A stretch of DNA of 64,000 nt from Paenibacillus baekrokdamisoli (GCF_003945345.1 NZ_AP019308.1:6939001-7003000), one strand, 5' to 3'. Positions 18,073 through 26,016 are shown, counted from the first letter of the stretch. The notes: generated by a model from the sequence alone, not told the origin. Made by a program: numbers and translations.

Positions 18073-18731
18073 TGAGCAGCATACCGATTCGCGTGATGAT
18101 TGTGGAGGATGACCCTGACTGGCGACGAGGGCTAACCGCTTTCTTGAATAATGAAATGGATCTGGATGTAATTGCTGAAGCTGAAGAACCGGAGAAGGCC
18201 TTGCAGCTTGCGAGAGAGCTTGAACCGGATGTGATTCTGCTCGATATTATGCTGGCTGACAGTCCAGAGGGTCTCCGACTAGCTGGTGAGTTGTCCGGAT
18301 CAACGGGGGCGCGTATTATTATGCTCACTTCTATGGAGGATCGGACGTTCGTCGTGGAAGCTTTTCGAGCGGGGGCGGTTAATTATTTGGTGAAATCCGA
18401 TTTCTCATCCATCCCGGATGCCGTTCGGAAGGCGGCAGCTGATCACTCCGCTATCGATGCAACCTCGGCACGTCAAATGCTCGAGGAGTTTAGGCGACTA
18501 AAGAAGCTTGAGCGTGAATATGAGGTGGAAAAGTTCAAGCGGATGCTGACCCCATCTGAGGTTCAGCTGCTCTCGATGATCCATGATGGCTACAGCCAAA
18601 CGCAAATCGCGGAGAAGTCTTTTCTATCCATTCGTACGGTAAAGAACCATGTGACGAATATATTGCGCAAGCTGGGCGGTAAGAGCAGCAAGGAAGCAGC
18701 ACAGCAAGCGAAGGATAACGAATTATTTTAA
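18072..18731 (+). CDS. NarL/FixJ-type response regulator
   Basis: A 219-aa regulator. The receiver domain has the acidic pocket VEDD, phosphoacceptor Asp58 (ILLDIM), Thr86 and Lys108. A LuxR-type HTH near residues 155-212 contains SQTQIAEKSFLSIRTVKNHV. It should be phosphorylated by the overlapping kinase and bind DNA as a dimer. Targets are unknown; the position between leuA and leuB may be accidental. Confidence 0.9.
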   Translation: MSSIPIRVMIVEDDPDWRRGLTAFLNNEMDLDVIAEAEEPEKALQLARELEPDVILLDIMLADSPEGLRLAGELSGSTGARIIMLTSMEDRTFVVEAFRAGAVNYLVKSDFSSIPDAVRKAAADHSAIDATSARQMLEEFRRLKKLEREYEVEKFKRMLTPSEVQLLSMIHDGYSQTQIAEKSFLSIRTVKNHVTNILRKLGGKSSKEAAQQAKDNELF

Positions 18732-18923
18732 CAGGTCTTGATAATTTGGCGGAAAGTCCTTTTTGTCTGGTCCCTTTAAATGTTTAAAGTCTACAAGCTT
18801 AACTTTTACGGTAGGAGATATTTCTGTCTTATATCTCCTGCCTATAAAAGTCATAGCTTTCATATCTTTGTCATGAGGGCTTGAATATGGTACAACTAAG
18901 GATAGAGTGAGAATCATAATCAA
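18723..18923 (-). pseudogene. Possible fragment of a small protein (66 codons)
   Basis: This leftward frame encodes a lysine-rich stretch (TFIGRRYKTEISPTVKVKL...PPNYQDLLK) whose composition looks coding, but no ribosome-binding site is seen. It may be the C-terminal remnant of a longer gene. It spans the gap between the response regulator and leuB and contains an AGGAGATA/TATCTCCT inverted repeat. Weak evidence. Confidence 0.25.
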
Positions 18924-18996
18924 AGGGAGCCTTCATTCCGTGAAAAGAGATGCGGTGAAAGGTGAAGCCCTGAATAAAAGGAGAGTTACAAATCAT

Positions 18997-20076
18997 ATGG
19001 CTGACGTAAAAAAAATCGCGGTTATCGCGGGCGATGGAATCGGACCAGAAGTTGTAGGCGAAGCTTTAAAAGTATTGAAAAAAACAGAGGAGCTTTTCGG
19101 TTATCAATTTGAGACCGAGCACGGCTTGTTTGGTGGAATTGCAATTGATGAGAAAGGGACTCCTTTGCCGCAAGAGACGCTCGACATTTGTAAGAATGCG
19201 GATGCTGTATTGCTCGGCGCTGTTGGCGGACCTAAATGGGATAATAACTCCAAGGAGCTTCGTCCAGAGACTGGCTTGCTTGGTATTCGGAAAGAGCTGG
19301 GATTGTTCTCCAACATTCGTCCAGCAACTGTGTTTGATTGCTTAAAAGAAGCTTCCACGCTGAAGCCTGAAGTACTTGAAGGGACCGATCTAATCGTTGT
19401 GCGTGAGCTTACAGGTGGTATTTACTTTGGTGAGAAGTTCCGCCGCGAAGGTGCGAGTGGAGAAGAGGCAGTAGATACTTGTGTCTACAATGTTGTAGAA
19501 ATTGAGCGTATTGCGCGTCAAGGCTTCGAGATCGCTCGTACTCGCCGCAAGAAGCTTGCATCCGTTGATAAAGCTAACGTGCTTGAGACTTCCCGTCTAT
19601 GGCGTGAAGTGGTAAACCGGATCGCTCCTGAGTATCCAGATGTTGAGCTTGAGCACATTCTAGTTGATAACTGCGCCATGCAATTGCTTCGCCGTCCATC
19701 GAGCTTTGACGTTATTGTAACGGAAAATATGTTCGGTGACATCCTTAGTGATGAAGCAGCAATGCTGACTGGTTCAATCGGTATGCTTTCCTCTGCTTCA
19801 CTTGGAGAAGGCAGCTTTGGCCTTTATGAGCCGGTACATGGCTCTGCGCCTGATATTGCTGGACAAGGTATCTCCAACCCAATCGCAACGATTCTATCAG
19901 TAGCCCTTATGTTCCGTCTTACTTTCGGTTATGCCGATGCAGCACAATCAATCGAAGATGCGGTTAAGTCTGTTCTTGATGCTGGTCACCGCACAGGAGA
20001 CATCGCAGTTGATAAGAGCACAGCAATCGGAACTATAGAAATGGGCGATCTAATCATCGCTGCAATGAAAAAGTAA
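18997..20076 (+). CDS. leuB: 3-Isopropylmalate dehydrogenase
   Basis: NAD-dependent oxidative decarboxylation of 3-isopropylmalate, the third step of leucine synthesis. It has 359 aa from ATG 18997 (MADVKKIAVIAGDGIGPE), with AGGAG about 13 bp upstream. Earlier in-frame starts would add a basic leader not usual in the family. Substrate-binding residues of the family are present, including GLLGIRKELGLFSNIRP and DNCAMQL. leuC and leuD do not follow here, so the leucine pathway must be completed elsewhere. Confidence 0.95.
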   Translation: MADVKKIAVIAGDGIGPEVVGEALKVLKKTEELFGYQFETEHGLFGGIAIDEKGTPLPQETLDICKNADAVLLGAVGGPKWDNNSKELRPETGLLGIRKELGLFSNIRPATVFDCLKEASTLKPEVLEGTDLIVVRELTGGIYFGEKFRREGASGEEAVDTCVYNVVEIERIARQGFEIARTRRKKLASVDKANVLETSRLWREVVNRIAPEYPDVELEHILVDNCAMQLLRRPSSFDVIVTENMFGDILSDEAAMLTGSIGMLSSASLGEGSFGLYEPVHGSAPDIAGQGISNPIATILSVALMFRLTFGYADAAQSIEDAVKSVLDAGHRTGDIAVDKSTAIGTIEMGDLIIAAMKK

Positions 20077-20111
20077 ATTATAATTATTATTATATAGAAA
20101 TAATTTCATTG

Positions 20112-20140
20112 TTGACTTTGTTATAAAGTGATGGTAGGAT
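20112..20140 (+). promoter_or_regulatory. Candidate promoter of the peroxiredoxin gene
   Basis: TTGACT (20112-20117), 17-bp spacer, TAGGAT (20135-20140). It would give a ~190-nt leader containing the tandem repeat below. Confidence 0.5.
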
Positions 20141-20184
20141 TTTATCAGGTCATCACGTGCTAAACGCACATAAATAGCACCAAA

Positions 20185-20312
20185 AAGCGTATGTTTTCGA
20201 AGTGGTTTTTGCTCTCGCAGAAGCCAAATCAAGAAGTAACGCAAAAACGAAGCGTATGCTTTCGATGTGGTTTTTGCTCACGTGAAGCCAATCAGGAAGT
20301 AACGCAAAAACC
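20185..20312. repeat. Two tandem ~64-bp hairpin repeats
   Basis: Units at 20185-20249 and 20250-20312 share AAGCGTATG(T/C)TTTCGA-GTGGTTTTTGCTC, GAAGCC and AAGTAACGCAAAAAC. Each can fold through GGTTTTTGC and GCAAAAAC(C) arms. Same family core as the repeats near 5.2 and 14.9 kb. Confidence 0.8.
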
Positions 20313-20329
20313 TTAGGAGGTCTTTTTCA

Positions 20330-20878
20330 ATGGCAGAACGTTTGGTTGGTCGTCCGGCTCCTGATTTTAAATTGGAGACAGTTACTGGTGATGGACAAGA
20401 TTTCAGCACAGCAGCACTTTCAGATTACAAAGGAAAATGGCTCGTATTTTTCTTCTATCCACTAGATTTCACTTTTGTTTGCCCAACTGAAATTACAGCT
20501 CTTAGCGATGCTGCTGAGTCCTTCAAAGCGTTGAACACTGAAATTCTTGGTGTCAGCATTGATAGCAAACACAGCCACCGCGCTTGGATCAACACGCCAG
20601 TTAACGATAACGGTCTTGGCAAGTTGAATTTCCCACTTGCTGCTGATATCACGAAGAGCGTTGCTCGCGATTACGGTGTATTGATTGAAGAAGAAGGTAT
20701 TGCACTTCGCGGCCTATTCATTATTGATCCAGAAGGCGAAATTAAATACCAAGTCGTTAACCATAACGATGTTGGTCGCAGCGTAGAAGAAACACTTCGC
20801 GTACTGCAAGCTCTGCAATCCGGCGGATTGTGCCCAATTAACTGGAAACCAGGCGACAAAAACCTGGTAGCTAAATAA
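20330..20878 (+). CDS. 2-Cys peroxiredoxin (AhpC/TSA, YkuU-like)
   Basis: A thiol peroxidase that reduces peroxides using Cys51 as the peroxidatic residue (FTFVCPTE) and a resolving Cys near 168 (GGLCPINW). The 182-aa length and the DFTFVCPTEI motif fit typical 2-Cys peroxiredoxins such as Bacillus YkuU. No AhpF or thioredoxin reductase gene is next to it. It has its own promoter, a repeat-bearing leader and a terminator. AGGAGG precedes the ATG. Confidence 0.93.
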   Translation: MAERLVGRPAPDFKLETVTGDGQDFSTAALSDYKGKWLVFFFYPLDFTFVCPTEITALSDAAESFKALNTEILGVSIDSKHSHRAWINTPVNDNGLGKLNFPLAADITKSVARDYGVLIEEEGIALRGLFIIDPEGEIKYQVVNHNDVGRSVEETLRVLQALQSGGLCPINWKPGDKNLVAK

Positions 20879-20902
20879 TATCATTCAGACCTGAATAGAC
20901 AG

Positions 20903-20935
20903 AACCCGGAACCTTCCAAGGTTACCGGGTTTTTC
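20903..20935 (+). terminator. Terminator of the peroxiredoxin gene
   Basis: AACCCGG and CCGGGTT arms with inner AACCTT/AAGGTT pairing, then T's. Confidence 0.85.
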
Positions 20936-21047
20936 TATCTAGGTAAAAATGAAGTTTAGCAGGAATTTCAGGTGTCTATCGCGAATAAGCTTAGTAAGGT
21001 TTCAGCGTGATTTGGGTTGGCTATTGGAGGTTAAGGGGGAGAAGGAC

Positions 21048-21461
21048 ATGAGTTTTTGTTGTGGAGCGAGTATGATTGGCACTAACGGTACGCTTAAACA
21101 TTTTCGGACGCATATTCATAATGTGCCTATTCTTTTCTGTCCCGTGTGCCACCGCGTCGAAATTCACCATATGATTGAAAATGAATATGAGATTTTGGCT
21201 GAATATGCTCATGGTGATGGGGCTTCCGAGGTTGACTTTATTGAATACGTTGAGCAAGAAGAGAAGGAATTGTTTGAGAACTGCGTGAATAACGAGAATG
21301 AAGATCCCATGGATGTCGTCACCAGTCAGATTGATATGGCACTCGATCTTCTATCCTTCGCCAAACAAATCAGTGATGAAGCTTGGGAAGCGGAGCTTAA
21401 AAAGAGACTTGGTATATTGAATCAGAGGCGAAACAAGCTTCGGCAGCGTTCTCCGATCTGA
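21048..21461 (+). CDS. Hypothetical protein with a zinc-ribbon-like start
   Basis: A 137-aa protein from ATG 21048, chosen because GGGGGAGAAGG precedes it. The N-terminal ~45 residues carry FCCGASMIGTNGT and FCPVCHR, which resemble a YgiT/YokU-type zinc ribbon. The rest is acidic and helical. Similar small proteins occur in Paenibacillus, but I cannot name a function. It is a single-gene unit with its own terminator. Confidence 0.7.
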   Translation: MSFCCGASMIGTNGTLKHFRTHIHNVPILFCPVCHRVEIHHMIENEYEILAEYAHGDGASEVDFIEYVEQEEKELFENCVNNENEDPMDVVTSQIDMALDLLSFAKQISDEAWEAELKKRLGILNQRRNKLRQRSPI

Positions 21462-21483
21462 TGGTTGTTGTGAATTCGGGTTA

Positions 21484-21515
21484 TGCCTCCTGAGAAGGAG
21501 GCTTTTATTTTTTTA
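21484..21515 (+). terminator. Terminator after the zinc-ribbon-like gene
   Basis: GCCTCCT and AGGAGGC arms followed by TTTTATTTTTTT. Confidence 0.85.
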
Positions 21516-21530
21516 CGGGTTTGCACGACG

Positions 21531-21559
21531 ACCCCCTCAAGAGAAATAGACAGCACGAA
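21531..21559 (+). promoter_or_regulatory. Candidate SigI-type promoter of sigI
   Basis: ACCCCC (21531-21536) and CGAA (21556-21559) resemble the CCCCC/CGAA-type elements reported for SigI promoters. The gap of 19 bp is longer than I would expect, so autoregulation by SigI is a hypothesis. Confidence 0.35.
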
Positions 21560-21583
21560 AAATGTAGATGTGAGGTGGAGCGG

Positions 21584-22411
21584 TTGCTACTCGTACTATT
21601 CAAGCGATTTTTTGGCAAACATAGTCCGGCTTTAGCACCAACTGGCGAGAAGGATGAACGACATACACCAGAAGAAATGGTGGAGCTTATCCGCTCAGGC
21701 AAGGCTTCGCGAGATGATTTTATCCAAGCGTATAAGCCTTATATAGCCAAGGTGACAAGCCGATTCTGCAAAAGATATATAGATCCTTCACGTGATGATG
21801 AGTTTAGTATCGCGCTAAGTGCGTTCAACGAAGCGATCGAACAATATGCAAGCCATGCAGGTAAATCGTTTCTCGGCTTTGCCGAAACGGTCATACGGCG
21901 TAGGCTTATTGACTATGTAAGAAAAGAACAGCGTCACGCAGGTACGGTACCCTACAGTTCGTTCGACCGAACGGACGATGAAGAATTGACCGTTAATCCG
22001 ATTGAAACACAGGAAGCCGTTAATCGTTATCAGATTATGCAGGAACAGGATGCAAGAAGAAATGAGATTGTTGAATATGATATTCACTTGAAGCAATATG
22101 GCATATCCTTCTCGGATCTGCAGGAAATCTCTCCTAAACACACGGATTCAAGACTTTTATTAATAGGAATTAGCCGATTGTTTATTGAAGCAGAGGGGCT
22201 ATTCGAGGCCTTTGAAGTGAAGCAGAAGCTCCCGGTTAAGGAACTATGTGAAATGGCCTCCGTTTCACGAAAAACGATTGAACGTAACCGCAAATACATT
22301 ATCGCATTAGCGATTTTACATAATGGGAATTATCCTTATCTTCAGTATTATCTCGAGCCACAGACGGATTCTCACAAGGTGGATAAACAAGCAAAAGGAG
22401 GCCGGTCATGA
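21584..22411 (+). CDS. sigI: RNA polymerase sigma factor SigI
   Basis: A SigI-family sigma factor with the conserved YKPYIAKVTSRFCKRYID, DDEFSIALSAFNEAIEQY, RRRLIDYVRKE and VSRKTIERNRKYIIA blocks. I start it at TTG 21584 (AGGTGG at 21573-21578), because the protein then begins LLLVLFKRFFG like Bacillus SigI and because the candidate promoter lies upstream. An in-frame TTG at 21521 is possible but less likely. In relatives SigI acts in heat shock or polysaccharide sensing. It overlaps rsgI by 4 bp. Confidence 0.92.
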   Translation: MLLVLFKRFFGKHSPALAPTGEKDERHTPEEMVELIRSGKASRDDFIQAYKPYIAKVTSRFCKRYIDPSRDDEFSIALSAFNEAIEQYASHAGKSFLGFAETVIRRRLIDYVRKEQRHAGTVPYSSFDRTDDEELTVNPIETQEAVNRYQIMQEQDARRNEIVEYDIHLKQYGISFSDLQEISPKHTDSRLLLIGISRLFIEAEGLFEAFEVKQKLPVKELCEMASVSRKTIERNRKYIIALAILHNGNYPYLQYYLEPQTDSHKVDKQAKGGRS

Positions 22412-23778
22412 GTCGTGGAATCGTGATGGAAAACGGGAAGCGGCATGTCATCGTAATGATGCCAGATGGCCAGTTTCGCAAAGTTCCTACCAAAAATAAA
22501 CCGATAGTTGGTGAAGAGATCACCTTCTCGGAACGGTCGCGGCTGCTCCAATCGCGCAAATTATACAGCATTAGCTTCGGCGCGGCGGCGGTTATCTTGC
22601 TGCTATTTATTCCTTTCATCATGAAGGGAGGGCCTTCTGAGTCTCCGGTAGTGGCCTATCTGACTATAGACGTTAATCCAAGTATCGAGCTTGGCGTAAA
22701 CAAAGAAGAGCAAGTGGAGGAGCTGCGGGCAATTAACGTGGATGGAGCTGCAGTTACTCTCAATTTACCTTATAAAGGTCTTCCCGTTGAGCAGGTAGCG
22801 GAGGCGATTATGGATCGTGTGGATGCTGGACATTACATCCATAACGGAGAAGGCGATGTTGTGATCACAAGTGTCCTGGTGCATGATGAACGTGCATCTG
22901 CTTATGAAATTAATCTGAAGGAGCATGTCGATCTTGCTGTACGTAAGGCGCTTGCCAAGGTAGACAAAGGTGCGAAGCCAGGTGTAGAAGTGACAACACT
23001 TTCGGCACCAAAGGAATTGCGGGAAGAGGCTAATAGAGACGGTGTTTCCTCGGGTAAGCTAGCCTTCTATCTCTTAGCCAAAAGTCAGGGGCATCCTATT
23101 TCCATTGAGGAGCTTAAGACACATTCCCTACATCAGACTGCGAAAGCTTGGGGCGGCGTAAAAGCGGTCATTCAAGCGACCAAAGGCGACAACACCCATT
23201 CTAAGGCGAAGCAGGAACAGAAGCAGAAGGAGAAGCTGAAGGAGCTTCTGAAGCAAATGAAGAAGGACAGCAAGGAGAATCAAGCCTCGAATAATGAGAA
23301 GGAGAAATCTGATGATTCGAAAGGACAACAGCCTTCTGATCATGATGATCATACCAATATACTCCCCGCTCAAGTACAGATTGGGCAGTCTAACGATAAA
23401 GGTGAATCAACAAAGGTAAATTCAAAAGAGAAGAATGAGAAGAAGAGCTGGAATGACAAGTCTGTCCATAAACAGAGTAACAATGGAGATAAGAAAGATA
23501 AGAAAGATGAGAAAGATAAGAAAGATAAGAAAGATAAGAAAGATAAGAAAGATGAGAAAGATAAGAAGAACCATGATCAGAATGGTAATAAGCAAGATGA
23601 TGAAGTTGATCGCAAGCAAAATAAAAAGCAGAAAAACAAAGATAAGGACAAAGAAAATAATAAGAACCAGCAAGAGGACCACAGCAACAATAAGAATGAG
23701 ATAAGACAGGAGGAGCAATCCCCTTCTTCTAATCAACAAAAGGATCGTAAAGAAGACTCCAAGAGAGAGCATGACTAA
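22408..23778 (+). CDS. rsgI: Anti-sigma-I factor, RsgI family
   Basis: A 456-aa membrane anti-sigma factor. Residues 1-50 are the cytoplasmic SigI-binding domain (GIVMENGKRHVIVMMPDGQF). A single membrane helix is at ~54-73. An extracytoplasmic RsgI domain contains YLTIDVNPSIEL near residue 84. From ~255 to the end the protein is a highly charged Lys/Asp/Glu/Asn-rich tail with tandem KDK units. In clostridia this outer part often carries carbohydrate-binding modules; here it is a polyelectrolyte, which may contact wall polymers. A terminator follows. Confidence 0.9.
   Translation: MSRGIVMENGKRHVIVMMPDGQFRKVPTKNKPIVGEEITFSERSRLLQSRKLYSISFGAAAVILLLFIPFIMKGGPSESPVVAYLTIDVNPSIELGVNKEEQVEELRAINVDGAAVTLNLPYKGLPVEQVAEAIMDRVDAGHYIHNGEGDVVITSVLVHDERASAYEINLKEHVDLAVRKALAKVDKGAKPGVEVTTLSAPKELREEANRDGVSSGKLAFYLLAKSQGHPISIEELKTHSLHQTAKAWGGVKAVIQATKGDNTHSKAKQEQKQKEKLKELLKQMKKDSKENQASNNEKEKSDDSKGQQPSDHDDHTNILPAQVQIGQSNDKGESTKVNSKEKNEKKSWNDKSVHKQSNNGDKKDKKDEKDKKDKKDKKDKKDEKDKKNHDQNGNKQDDEVDRKQNKKQKNKDKDKENNKNQQEDHSNNKNEIRQEEQSPSSNQQKDRKEDSKREHD
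23491..23572 (+). repeat. GATAAGAAA minisatellite inside rsgI
   Basis: Tandem 9-bp units encode the DKK/DEK repeats of RsgI. Units are almost identical, so copy number is likely to vary by slippage without a frameshift. Confidence 0.8.
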
Positions 23779-23821
23779 GATCGAGGCTGCTGATCTACCC
23801 GTTTATCAAAGAAATTAGCTA

Positions 23822-23856
23822 GGCTATGGCAGTTATTCTGCCGTAGCCCTTTTTTC
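23822..23856 (+). terminator. Terminator of sigI-rsgI
   Basis: GGCTATGGCAG and CTGCCGTAGCC arms, then TTTTTT. Confidence 0.85.
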
Positions 23857-23892
23857 TCTCCATTATCCGCCTTTATTCGACAGGATCTCCTG

Positions 23893-23922
23893 TTGACATA
23901 AATTGGGCGTTGTCTCTATGAT
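23893..23922 (+). promoter_or_regulatory. SigA promoter of the RsbT-like/kinase operon
   Basis: TTGACA (23893-23898), 18-bp spacer, TATGAT (23917-23922). Confidence 0.65.
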
Positions 23923-23987
23923 GATTGTAAGCGTCACCTTTACTCGGAATGATCAGATTTAGCATTATGAGCGGAGGGGAAAGACAA

Positions 23988-24386
23988 GTGGAAATGTTTC
24001 ATATTCAAGAGACTTCTGATGCTATTGATGCGCGTCAAAGAGGAAGAGACATTGCAAGAGAGCTTGGCTTTAGTCTTATCGATCAAACGGTCATTACGTA
24101 TACCATTTCTGAACTTGCACTTAAGCTGGTCTCTCTCTCAGAGAAGGGTCATATGACGATTCGTGCAATCGGAGTAAACAAAGGAGAAGTGAAATCGGGT
24201 ATTGAAGTCCGGCTCTTCGATCATTTTCGAGGTCCTAATCGCATTGATCCGCGTTGGATCGAAAAGATAGTCGACGACATGGAAGTAATGACTGACAGTA
24301 TAAGGGGGACAATGATTACCTTTCGAAAATGGCTCATATCCCCGCTACGTATCGACTCACCGATTTGTGCGGCAGGAGAGGAGTAA
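23988..24386 (+). CDS. Degenerate RsbT-like ATPase-fold protein
   Basis: A 132-aa protein from GTG 23988, set by GGAGGGG at 23973-23979. Residues 12-45 align well with Bacillus RsbT: DARQRGRDIARELGF against AARQLGRNVAKELGF, and ITYTISELALK against ITTAISELARN. The Mg-binding Asn of the N-box is Lys46 here, and the ATP-lid glycine motifs (DQGPG and GLGAG in RsbT) are missing. It is thus probably a pseudo-kinase that keeps the fold. The kinase gene 3 bp downstream carries an RsbU N-terminal domain, the known RsbT target, so the two proteins likely bind each other. Confidence 0.75.
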   Translation: MEMFHIQETSDAIDARQRGRDIARELGFSLIDQTVITYTISELALKLVSLSEKGHMTIRAIGVNKGEVKSGIEVRLFDHFRGPNRIDPRWIEKIVDDMEVMTDSIRGTMITFRKWLISPLRIDSPICAAGEE

Positions 24387-24389
24387 GCC

Positions 24390-25763
24390 ATGCAAGCCAT
24401 TCGAAAGCGCTACTTTCCGGCGCTTGCCGAATATATTAGAAGCGGTAGCGAAGCATCGCTTTTTGAAGCAACTGAAATTGGTAAATTGCTTCACGGCATT
24501 CATCCGGAGGACATCATTGCCATTCATGAAGAATCTATGCAAATGCTCGTAGCAAACGTCGAATCTGAAGAAGCACTTCGGCTTTATAGTCGGTCTTTTA
24601 TCTTCCTTATTGAATTAATGGTCGCTTTTCGGTTTCGGTTACAGCCGGATCAAACGCCGGAGCAGCGGTTCAGCGAAATGAGGGACATGCTGTTGAACTC
24701 CCATCGTTCCTTTCGCATGGTCAAAAATAAATATGAAAATGTACTGCAGCATATGGATAGCGGCATCGCCATTTTTGACGGTGACGGTATTTTATCGTTT
24801 ATAAATTTGCAAATGGCCAAGCTGCTTGATATTCCTCGTAAAACGCTCATTGGCAGCAATCTAACGGATTTATTATCCCATCCCCAGCTGCGTCGTGGGA
24901 CGAAGCGTATTGTACTGCGTATTTATAAAGAAATGTTCCTTCGCCGAAGCCGATATCTGGAATTCCAAGATGCGAGCGGTAGACATTTACTCGTCACGGT
25001 CACTTATGGGGATCAGCTTGATGGCGATTATTTATTCAGCGTGAAGGATGTTACGGAATATAAGTTAATTGAACAATCAGCTTATCAGAATGATAAGCTA
25101 GCGATGCTAGGCAAAATCGCCGCTGCAATTGCTCATGAAATACGTAATCCGCTTACTTCTATTCGGGGGTTCATCCAACTGCTTCGTCCGCATTTAACTC
25201 AGCTTGGCAAAGAAGAATACTCCCGAATCATTCTGGGCGAGATCGATCGGGCCAATGATATCATTTATGAATTTCTTAACTCCTCCAAGCCATCTGCACC
25301 GATGAAGCAAGAGGTGCAAATTAACTCACTGCTTAAAGAAGTTATTCTTCTATCGGATAGCGAGGCTCACATGAAGGGCTGTCAAATTAATCACGAGACC
25401 TATGATGAGAATTTGACCATTTCCATTGACGTGAAGCAAATCAAGCAAGTCATCTTGAACATTGTCCGCAACGCAATGGATGCTATTGGCGAGCTTGAAG
25501 ATGATCGGGGCGGACGTATCGATATTATTACGAAGCGAGAGGGCTCTTACGGAGAGATTACAATCAGGGACAATGGTAAAGGCATGGATTCAACGACAAA
25601 GGTTAAGCTATTTGATCCGTTCTTCACGACCAAAGCTGCGGGCACGGGCCTTGGTTTGTCAGTCAGCTATCGAATTGTACGAAATCATAGCGGGACGATC
25701 AGGGTAGTAAGCAATATCGGTGAGGGAACGGAGTTTAATATCTATTTGCCATTAGTGGAATAA
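24390..25763 (+). CDS. Histidine kinase with RsbU_N, PAS, HisKA and HATPase
   Basis: A 457-aa soluble kinase. Residues 1-85 align with the N-terminal RsbT-binding domain of RsbU: RYFPALAEYI, EASLFEA, IHPEDIIAIHEESM, FLIELM and QT are all conserved in order. A coiled-coil-like linker (95-120) leads to a PAS domain (~115-225). HisKA follows with His249 in AIAHEIRNPLTSIRGFIQLL, then HATPase with N361, DNGKG at 394-398 and GTGLGL at 418-423. The HisKA sequence is of the sporulation-kinase (KinA-E) type, so Spo0F is a plausible target. No response regulator is adjacent. Confidence 0.9.
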   Translation: MQAIRKRYFPALAEYIRSGSEASLFEATEIGKLLHGIHPEDIIAIHEESMQMLVANVESEEALRLYSRSFIFLIELMVAFRFRLQPDQTPEQRFSEMRDMLLNSHRSFRMVKNKYENVLQHMDSGIAIFDGDGILSFINLQMAKLLDIPRKTLIGSNLTDLLSHPQLRRGTKRIVLRIYKEMFLRRSRYLEFQDASGRHLLVTVTYGDQLDGDYLFSVKDVTEYKLIEQSAYQNDKLAMLGKIAAAIAHEIRNPLTSIRGFIQLLRPHLTQLGKEEYSRIILGEIDRANDIIYEFLNSSKPSAPMKQEVQINSLLKEVILLSDSEAHMKGCQINHETYDENLTISIDVKQIKQVILNIVRNAMDAIGELEDDRGGRIDIITKREGSYGEITIRDNGKGMDSTTKVKLFDPFFTTKAAGTGLGLSVSYRIVRNHSGTIRVVSNIGEGTEFNIYLPLVE

Positions 25764-25865
25764 AGGATTAAAATCGGGGTATAACCCGAATCAATCGCGA
25801 AAATGGCCTCTAAGAGCATAATGACTATACGATTTGTGGAACCGAATTGTTCGCTTCCTTCGCTT

Positions 25866-26016
25866 TTGAAACCTGAAATTTGGGAGGGCACCTAATGGTG
25901 GTGAGTCCCCGGTTTCAAGGGCGATTGCTTGTGCTCTTCAGCGGACTTTTTTCCATAAATGCTGTCATTATTCTGGGACCAAATGCGCTATGAAATCGGG
26001 GAAACCCGGTTTTTTT
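25866..26016 (+). promoter_or_regulatory. Structured leader or small RNA with terminator before pepA
   Basis: Perfect arms TTGAAACC (25866-25873) and GGTTTCAA (25911-25918) enclose GGGA/TCCC and CACC-TAAT-GGTG helices. About 75 nt later comes AATCGGG-GAAA-CCCGGTT plus T's (25994-26016), a clear intrinsic terminator 120 bp before pepA. It matches no riboswitch class I can name. It is either an attenuator of pepA or a free small RNA. Confidence 0.55.
25895..25993 (+). CDS. Possible 32-aa small membrane peptide
   Basis: ATG 25895 follows GGGAGG (25882-25887) and opens a 32-codon frame (MVVSPRFQGRLLVLFSGLFS...) with one hydrophobic stretch. The ribosome-binding site and start lie inside the hairpin described above, so translation would be folded off unless the hairpin opens. 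It could be a leader peptide or chance. Confidence 0.35.
   Translation: MVVSPRFQGRLLVLFSGLFSINAVIILGPNAL

Noticed and set aside
21521..21583. A 21-codon upstream extension of SigI from TTG 21521
   Set aside because: It would place the candidate promoter in the coding region and adds residues not found in the family; TTG 21584 has a ribosome-binding site.
23491..23572. Short regular repeats as a CRISPR array
   Set aside because: The 9-bp units have no spacers and are translated as the KDK tail of RsgI.
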